A stretch of 64,000 nt of DNA from the NCBI RefSeq assembly GCF_000471905.2, contig NW_006498233.1, positions 159,728-223,727 of the forward strand, given 5' to 3'. Below are positions 57,231 to 64,000 of this stretch, piece after piece. Under the pieces are notes generated by a model that was given only the letters and a program-made list of their open reading frames with translations, had not been told where the DNA came from and searched no databases. The translations under genes were made by a program, and so were the position numbers. This stretch comes from Amborella trichopoda. Its lineage: Eukaryota; Streptophyta; Magnoliopsida; Amborellales; Amborellaceae. Within the stretch, counting starts at the first letter, position 1. Every line of letters starts with the position of its first letter.

Positions 57231-57240
57231 CCTTTTTATA
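57231..57240 (-). promoter_or_regulatory. TATA-like site of the type 2 region of F
   Basis: The minus strand reads TATAAAAAGG in GAGTATAAAAAGGGGGAAAA; its counterpart is 24504-24510. Confidence 0.5.
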
Positions 57241-57784
57241 CTCAATAGTGCCGCAAATTTCCCTTACAAGTTCGAAAAGATGCTGCAGTCCCCATCTTCA
57301 GACGGCAATAAGACCGGGCCGGGGCAGGTCAAGCCCAAGGCCTGAAAGGGTTATCGTCGTGCACTGTGTAAGATGCTATTATCGCATGCCTTCATCAAGA
57401 GCTATCGCCGTGCGCTTCACCCTGAGGTATTCACCGTGCACTATGTAAGATGCTGTCGCGGTGCACCTTCGCCAAGGGCCATCATCGTGTGCTGCGTAAG
57501 ATGCTATTGCCACACGCTTTCTTCAAGGGCCATCATCGCACGCCCTCACCAAAGGCCATCGCCGCAGGCCTCACCAAGTGGTTAACACTGTGCGCCCTTC
57601 ATCAAGAGCCTAACACTATGAGCGCCATCCAGAACTTAGCACCGTGCGCATGTCACAACACGCCCATCTGGACCTTCATTTTGCATCCTCAGGAAGTTCA
57701 TTCCCTGCACCCTAGCCTCACTCCTCTAGGAGTCGAGTCCCCAATTACGACTCTATTCCCCCTGAAGTCACATTCTCCCCACAA

Positions 57785-59120
57785 AATGGTCTGTGCTGCA
57801 TGATCTTAAACTGCACAGCCTCGTTCCATGCTACATGACCTTAAACTGCACAGCCACGCTCCGTGCTACATGACCATATACTACACAACCACAGTCCGTA
57901 CTGCATGACCTTAAACTTCACAGCCACGGTACGTGCTTCATGACCTTAAACTGCATAACCATGGTCCAAATGCACGACCCTAAACTGCATGGCCCAAACT
58001 ATATGACCTTAAACTGTGTAGTCCTCGTTGCACGACTCAAAACTGTACAACCATGGTCCATCTGTATGACCTTAAACCATAGTGCACGTCTTGACTGCAT
58101 GACGTTAAAAGGCTTAGCACCATGGTCCAAACTACATGACCTTAAGCTGTAGCGGAGGTTTAGTTGTACGACCTTAAGTTGCATGGTCCTAGCCACATGA
58201 CTTTAAACTGCATACCCATAGTCCGAGTTACAAGACCTTAAAACTGTAACGCATGGTGTGATAAATAGTCCATACACAGAACTTTAACTGTGAGATGGAC
58301 CACCTCTTCACCAGGTGTATTTCATCTACAACCCCATTAGAGTTAGATGTATGCAAGGGTCGTGCGTACCCCTTCAATCCCCAATGGGTCTGTTTCGCAT
58401 CAACATCCCAGCGAGAGTCACACCCTACTGCGATCCACTATCCCTAGGGAGTTAGGGTCATTCTCATCTTCGCAACTCCCAGTGGGCTTACACATGTGCT
58501 CTTGTCCATCATCCCCAATGGAGTTACATGCCATTACTCATTATCCCCGTGGAGTCACACTGGCCCTCATAATCCCTAGTGAAGTATGCTTCCTCTTGCC
58601 ATTCCTTGTAGGGCCACCATTTTCATCTAATGCTCTCTGCATGCGCATAGCCTTAACTATTTTTATCCCTAGGGAGTCAGATTGCTATCCACAACCTATC
58701 CCCCATGTAGCTTTACCTACATGGAAACTCACACAACGGTCCATACTGCATGACCTTAAACTACACAGCCATGGTCCATGCTGCATGACCTTAAACTGCA
58801 CAGCCACGGTCCATGCTGCATGACCTTAAACTACACAACCACGGTCCGTGCTACATGACCTTAAACTGCATAGCCACGGTCCGTGCTGCATGACCTTAAA
58901 CTGCACAGCCTTGGTCCATGCTGCATGACCTTAAATTACACAGCCGTAGTCCAAACTACATGACCTTAAACTGTAGCAGAGGTCTAGTTTCATGACCTTA
59001 AACTGCATGGTCCTAGTTACATGACTTTAAACTGCATAACCACGGTCCATGCTATGTGACCTTAAACCATAGTACACGTCCTGACCGCATGACATTAAAC
59101 TGCTTGGCCCAGTTTCGAGA
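57785..59120 (-). repeat. GTTTAAGGTCATG repeat array
   Basis: On the minus strand CACGGACCGTGGCTGTG and CAGTTTAAGGTCATG alternate about every 36-40 bases, in two blocks (57785-58260 and 58730-59120). Between them (58320-58720) is a block with GTAACTCCATTGGGGATGA-type units like those at 15051-15376. It is the inverted copy of the array at 8541-9311. Confidence 0.85.
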
Positions 59121-59654
59121 GGCATGACCTTAAAGATGCCCCTACATACGGGCACACGCCCTTTACGTGCATCTTCACACACATCTTTCCAAACCGACCT
59201 GTTCGTGTGTGCACACCACCTTCATTACCTCCCCAGTGAGTCCACATACACGCACACCCCCTTTACATGCATCTTCACATATGCCTTCCCTAACCGACCC
59301 GTTCGTGTGTGCACACCATCCATCATTCCCAAGTGAGTCTTACCCATGCTCAAAAAATGGCGAGCCATCTCGCCACCCATACTCGTCGTCAGCTAGTGGG
59401 TCACCACTCTTCACCCACCATTCTTCCGTCATAGGGTAGCCTCATGCTATCTCCCCAAAGTGAGTCAAAACTATCATCACACTCACTCCATGGCCTCTAC
59501 AGACTGCCATTCGTCACTCCCTAGTAATGGGCTTTTGATTGTAGCTTGTAACACTTTTTAATGCAATGAAAGAAATGAAATTCTTTTGAGTTAGCTTAAT
59601 ATTTCTCTTTTCATTTTCTTCTTTTTACTGCACGCACCGCATTTTAGGGGTTCA

Positions 59655-61120
59655 TCAGGAATAATACTTCTTTAGATATCGTCCATTGATAGGGGGCATT
59701 GCCTCTCCTCTGTCTGAGTTTGCCAGTATATAGGCCCCGTTTGGTGTGACATTTTTGACCTTGAATGGACCTTCCCACTTGGGTTTGAACTTTCCTTTGC
59801 GGCAACCATGCATGACAATCAGTCTCTTGACTACTAAGACTAAGTCCCCACGAGCGAATGAGCGAATCTTGACAGACTTATCAAAGGCTCTCTTCATTCT
59901 TCCTTGATTGAGCTCGAGGTTCTGTTGGGCCTCTAGTCTCTTTTCATCAAGGGCATCCAACTCCTAGTAACGGAGCTTGACCCTCTCATCTTCAATTACT
60001 CCCTGATGTATAGCGATAAGGAGTGAGGGTATTTGAACCTCAAGGGGTAAAACACCTCACCTCCATAGACCAAGGAATAAGGGGTAGAGTTTGTAGCATT
60101 GGGGGTGGTGGTGTGATAGGCCCACAGAGCTTCAGGCAGCTTCTCATGCCAATTCTTCCGAAGCACCCCGCACAGGGTTTTGTTGAACACCTTAGCTAAC
60201 CTATTGGCTCGAGGGTAGTACATGGTTGAGTATTTCCACTTGAAGCCGAACTGGTTGTCTAGGTGATCAACGTGATGGCTTTTGAACTAAGGGCCATTAT
60301 CAGAGATTATTCGATTCAAACCCCGAACCGGTATACAATGTGGTGACGCACGAAGTTGGCCACAGCGGTCCCTGGAACCTGCTTGAGAGGGACTGCCTCG
60401 GCCCACTTGAAAGAGTAATCTGTCGCTGCTAGAATGAAGGCATGACCCAAGGTAGAAGGGGGGTCGATGGGTCCTACAATATCCACTGAGAAAAGGGCCA
60501 TGATGTTACTGTAGGATGGAGAGGCTCCGAGGGCTGATGAATGAGGCTCGAGTGTATCTAGCACACCTTACATATTTTAGCATAGTTTTGGGTGTCAGTG
60601 ACTATCGAAGGCCAATAATAGCCAAGTCTGCGTATGCGTTCATAGATCTTGGGACCGGACTGATGCAGCCTACAAATACCTGAATGGACTTCTTTGAGTA
60701 CTCTACTTACTTCTTGTGTGTCAACACATATGAGGAGAATTCTATCAAATGATCGACGAAAGAGAACATGCCCATTGAGAAGGGTGTACTTGGTAGACAT
60801 CCGTCGTATGCCGTTGCGTTCTGCTAGATCCTCAGGTAGCCTTCCATTCTTTACGAAATTCATGATAGGCTCCCTCTAGTCTTCCACTTGTTCTACCTCT
60901 ACGCATATCGGTTCGAAGAATTCAAGTTCTCGCTGCTCAGCCTCATATTCTTTACTTTGAGATATTTCCTGCTTTGCCTTAATGACATCCTTGGCTGCAA
61001 GGAGCGCTCTAAATGGGTAAGATGGGAATTTAGGGAAGATATCCCTCTCAGCATCTGCATCAACTTCAGTTCTCAAGTCGACATGCCTACATTCTGTTAC
61101 TCAAACTGGCCTGGGCCCTG
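59655..61120 (-). mobile_element. Integrase region of element F
   Basis: Minus-sense. Zinc-domain part (60558-60863: STKYTLLNGHVLFRRSFDRI and a final CKVC), catalytic core with FILAATDYSFKWAEAVPLK and NFVRHHIVYRFGV (60316-60564), ANRLAKVFNKTLCGVLRKNW (about 60190) and the C-terminal part with FKPKWEGPFKVKNVTPNGAY and GRYLKKYYS at the end (59655-59960). It is the most complete integrase end of the Tat copies here. Confidence 0.9.
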
Positions 61121-61139
61121 ATGAAGACAGTTGAATGGT

Positions 61140-61510
61140 GCCCCCCATCTTTGAGAGCTCATCGGCCTGCGAGTTTAGCTTTCTAGGGATATGACTCAGG
61201 GATAATCATCAAACCGGGCCATGTAAGTTTTGGCCGTGTCGTGATAAGGCTTGAGAGTATCCTTCCTTACATCATAAATCCCTTTAAGCTACTGGATGAC
61301 GAGCTCAGAATCGTCGAAGATGTTTAGCTGCCCTAAGTCTAGCTCCTGGGTGATCTCCAACCCGATTATGAGGGCCTAATATTCGGCTTCGTCATGGGAG
61401 AATGCCTCTGCCAGTGAGAAGGATAGAGGAATCATTCCACCATCGAGGGTCAGAGATACAACTCCTGCTCCTCCTCTATTAGACTGGAATGCTCTGTCGA
61501 AGTGCATCTC
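61140..61510 (-). mobile_element. Archaeal-type second RNase H of element F
   Basis: Minus-sense, with EMHFDRAFQSNRGGAGVV and SHDEAEYQALI, then IFDDSELVI and LKGIYDV-type phrases. Same place as in C and E. Broken. Confidence 0.82.
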
Positions 61511-61559
61511 CCACGGTTGAGTTAGTTTTGTATAGAAAACTTCTTCATTCTGTAGATCA

Positions 61560-62880
61560 CTTGATAGGGGAGATTCCGAAGGGACTGGGTGACCCGCGAG
61601 GAAGTTTGTTAGGGCTTGACCTTTGACTACCTTCTTTGACACATACGTGATGTTGAACTCCATCAACAATAATGCCCACTTGGCTAAACTTCCTAACAGG
61701 CATGGCCGGGTGTTAAGGAACTTGACCAGATCATTCTTTGAGATTAACCTGACCTCGTTACCGAGCAAATAATGGTGATGCTTCTGTACCACGAAGATCA
61801 AGGCTACACATCTTTTTGATATGGGGGTAATTCTTTTTGGTTCCCTGCATCATGCGACTCAGATAATAGAGTGCTATCTCCTGCCCCCCATCATTGTTCT
61901 GGCTAAGAGCGCTCCTAATGAGTCATCAAGAGCGGTCACGTATAAGAGGAGAGGCCTTCCCAACACTGACATAGAGAGTACTAGAGGATTCAACAGGTAT
62001 TGCGTGATACTATTGAGTGCAGCTTGGCACGCCTCATCCTATATGAAGGGAGTGTCCTTCTTTAGGAGATGTGAAAAGGGCCTGCATCGTCCTGAGAGGT
62101 TTGAGATGAACCTCCAAATGTAGGCGAGCTGTGCTTGAAGAGACCGCAATTCATGGAAGGTCGTAGGCGATGGCATGTCCTGAATGGCCTTGATTTTGAC
62201 TAGCTCGATCTCCAGCCCACGGTACCTCACGTGAACACTAAGAATTTTCTTGAGCGTACACCGAAGGCGCATTTCAAGGGTTTCATTTTGAGTTGGTGAT
62301 GTCGAGCCATTTGAACACCTTTTTAAGGTCTTGTATGTGAGCGTCTTTTGTTTCACACTTCACCACCAAGTCATCTACATAGCACTCGACTTCCTTGTGG
62401 ATCATATCCTTGAAGATGGTCATCATGGCTCGCTGGTACGTGGCACCGACATTCTTTAACCTGAAAGGAATCACAGTGTAGCAAAAGGGGCCTTTTGGGG
62501 CTCTTCTGGTGCCATCCTGATTTGATTATAACTAGAATATCCATCTATAAAGGAGAAGATTTAGCAATGAGTCATGGAGTCAACAAGCATCTCGGTGAAC
62601 GATAGGGGAAAGTCGTCTTTGGGGCAGGCGATGTTCAAGTCGCATAAGTCAATGCAGACCCTGATTTGGCCGTTCTTCTTCTTGACTGGGACGACATTTG
62701 CCAGCCATCTTGGGTATTTGACTTCACGTATGAATCCAGCTTGCCTGAGCTTGTTCACGTTAGCATCAATCTGCATCTCGAGGTCGGGTCTAAACATTCT
62801 TGATTTTTGCTTCATGGATTTGATGGTGGGATCAATACCAAGGCGATGGACAACAATTTGAGGGTATAGACTGGGCATCT
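61560..62880 (-). mobile_element. RT and RNase H of element F
   Basis: Minus-sense. RT: MPSLYPQIVVHRLGIDPTIK (62878), PVKKKNGQIRVCIDLCDLN (about 62670), CPKDDFPLSFTEMLVDSMTH, IPFRLKNVGATYQRAMMTIF and the catalytic CYVDDLVVKCETKDAH (about 62340-62390). RNase H: LLLYVTALDDSLGALLA (about 61900-61950), LIFVVQKHHHYLLGNEV and VVKGQALTNFLAGH. Broken in several places. Confidence 0.9.
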
Positions 62881-64000
62881 CATGATAACTTTAGGCGAAG
62901 ATGTCGCGGTTTTCTCAAAGGAGGGAGACGTAACTTTCTTTCTCTTCTTAAGTCATCTTTGTCGAGATGAAAGTTGGCCTTGAATCTGCTTCATCCCCTA
63001 AGTTTATCTTTTCGAGTTCGTCAGCTGTGGCTTGATCACCTTCTTCGCACTCTTTCAAAGCATCTTGTTACTCTTCTTCTAGAAATTCAGGATGCTTTTC
63101 ATCAATCTTAAGTGTGGAGACACACGATCCTAACATTTCTACTTCTAGGAGAGGCCTAGCGTGATAGACGATTTCTAGTCTTTAGCCAGAGCAAGGAATG
63201 AAGGGGTGGGCTTCGAACCGAGAGTCCATGACCTTGCGACGATACTTGCCCCGAGCTGGGTGACGCTTCATGAACTTGGATCATGTGACATGCCTCATGG
63301 GAATAGGAGCATGAATATGGCTCAATCTTGGCTTGGGTCGCCAAGGCGTTACGACTGTCGAGAATCCAGCCTCCTGGGCCAGCATCTCTCTGAGGCGCTT
63401 TTGCTGCGACCTGTTGAGATTGGTACCTCCAAGCTCTCTATTTAGAGCATCGAAGTCTGGGCATTATCGAGCTGTGCCTGTGGACAAAATAGAAGACGAG
63501 GGAGAAAAAGAAGAGTTAGAATGTTCCGGGCATCTTTTTACATTGTTTCCGGAATTGGACGTGCGCAGGGGGTATTTTCGTTCTTGCTTCCACTCTGATC
63601 ATTGAGGGGTTCTTTTAGTGTCATCACCCATTTTGGAGGGATCCTGAGCTGTTGGTGATTCGGGGACGTCCGCCTGATTGGACGAATGGATAAGGCAAGT
63701 TGTTCGTGGAATGAAGTCTTGAAAGGTCGGCAGTGGAGGAAGGGGCCTAAGGAATTCTTCCTTGACTGGTGGCTAAGGGATGGGATTCCTTCAGCGAACT
63801 GACCTAAGTGCTCGTCTTCTCCTTCTGGACCCTTGAGGAAGCATTTGGTCTGGTTCATTGGGATGGTGAGTAGTCCTAGCCTGGCGGACTGCCTCATGCT
63901 TCAGGGATTTGAGCCTACTTTTCCCATGGTAAACTTCTTAAGGCTGAGAAGTCGAGAGCCTCGAAGGGTCTAGTGTGTGGTCATAAGGGACTTGTAGCGG
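62881..64000 (-). mobile_element. Linker and start of gag region of element F (runs off the window)
   Basis: Minus-sense. It has the acidic linker before RT (62960-63140), HMIQVHEASPSSGQV (about 63290), the GDD-type repeat region (63530-63640) and PEGEDEHLGQFAEGI with GPFLHCRPFKTSF (63538-63897), matching 50900-51000 in E. Gag proper and the 5' LTR should follow beyond the window edge. Confidence 0.82.

Larger units (their letters stand above)
56486..59640 (-). mobile_element. Type 2 LTR-like 3' region of element F
   Basis: Minus-sense, downstream of the integrase of F. In order it has non-coding sequence and U3-like repeats (59520-57785), short GC-rich repeats around GCGCACGGCGATAGCTC (57660-57340), the TATA-like site 57231-57240 and leader-like sequence down to 56486 with (AG)n at about 57150. 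It is homologous in order to 23741-25960 on the plus strand and 8541-9311. The matching 5' LTR would lie beyond 64000, so LTR status is inferred. Confidence 0.6.

Overview
The window is repeat-dense plant nuclear DNA. It holds plant-type LTR retrotransposons in every sector: Ty1/copia, a Ty3/gypsy chromovirus that looks like Tekay/Del, and several Ty3/gypsy Tat-type elements with a second, archaeal-type RNase H. I found no host protein gene, tRNA, rRNA, CRISPR array or bacterial feature. The species cannot be read from the sequence; a flowering plant is the safe call. All elements are treated as fossils. All coding parts look broken in several places, and no element is claimed to be active.

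Layout. 1-842 is a gap. 1105-3515 is the 3' part of a copia element (+). 3831-7373 is a long Tat-type LTR (subfamily L1, minus sense) with a partial copy of its tip at 3657-3830. 7374-9311 is non-coding and ends in an array of GTTTAAGGTCATG repeats. 9312-15050 is Tat element A (minus): gag-like region, tRNA-Arg-type primer site and an L2 LTR. 15051-15376 plus 23741-25960 is one second-type ('type 2') LTR-like unit (+), split by element B (15377-23735). B is a gag-only element with long LTRs, a tRNA-Met-type primer site, exact GGGGA target duplications and an internal 49-bp minisatellite.

25981-44408 is Tat element C (minus), with its 5' LTR (L1) at 42385-44408. Its gag region is split by element D (32904-40769), a Tekay/Del-like chromovirus with both LTRs and exact TAACC target duplications. 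44409-54935 is Tat element E (plus, L2 5' LTR), head to head with C. 54936-56485 is an inverted pair of type 2 segments around a 497-base gap, which is itself flanked by an exact 126-bp direct repeat (a probable assembly artefact). 56486-59640 is the type 2 LTR-like 3' region of Tat element F, and 59655-64000 is F's pol and part of gag (minus), running off the window.

Order of events. B is younger than the type 2 unit it splits, and D is younger than C. The two LTRs of D are close in sequence (by eye roughly mid-90s percent identity), while those of B differ in length by large indels, so D looks younger than B. Tat elements A, C, E and F share a gag, then a linker with tandem GDD-type peptide repeats where a protease would be expected, and C, E and F then carry RT, RNase H, archaeal-type RNase H and integrase.

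The most interesting signals are: U3-like arrays whose repeated core matches the complement of the tRNA-Arg 3' end used by the same family as primer site; tandem hairpins with compensating base changes in the L1 LTRs; gag-only element B, whose internal minisatellite shares its motif with its own LTRs; and the family-wide lack of a recognisable protease motif.
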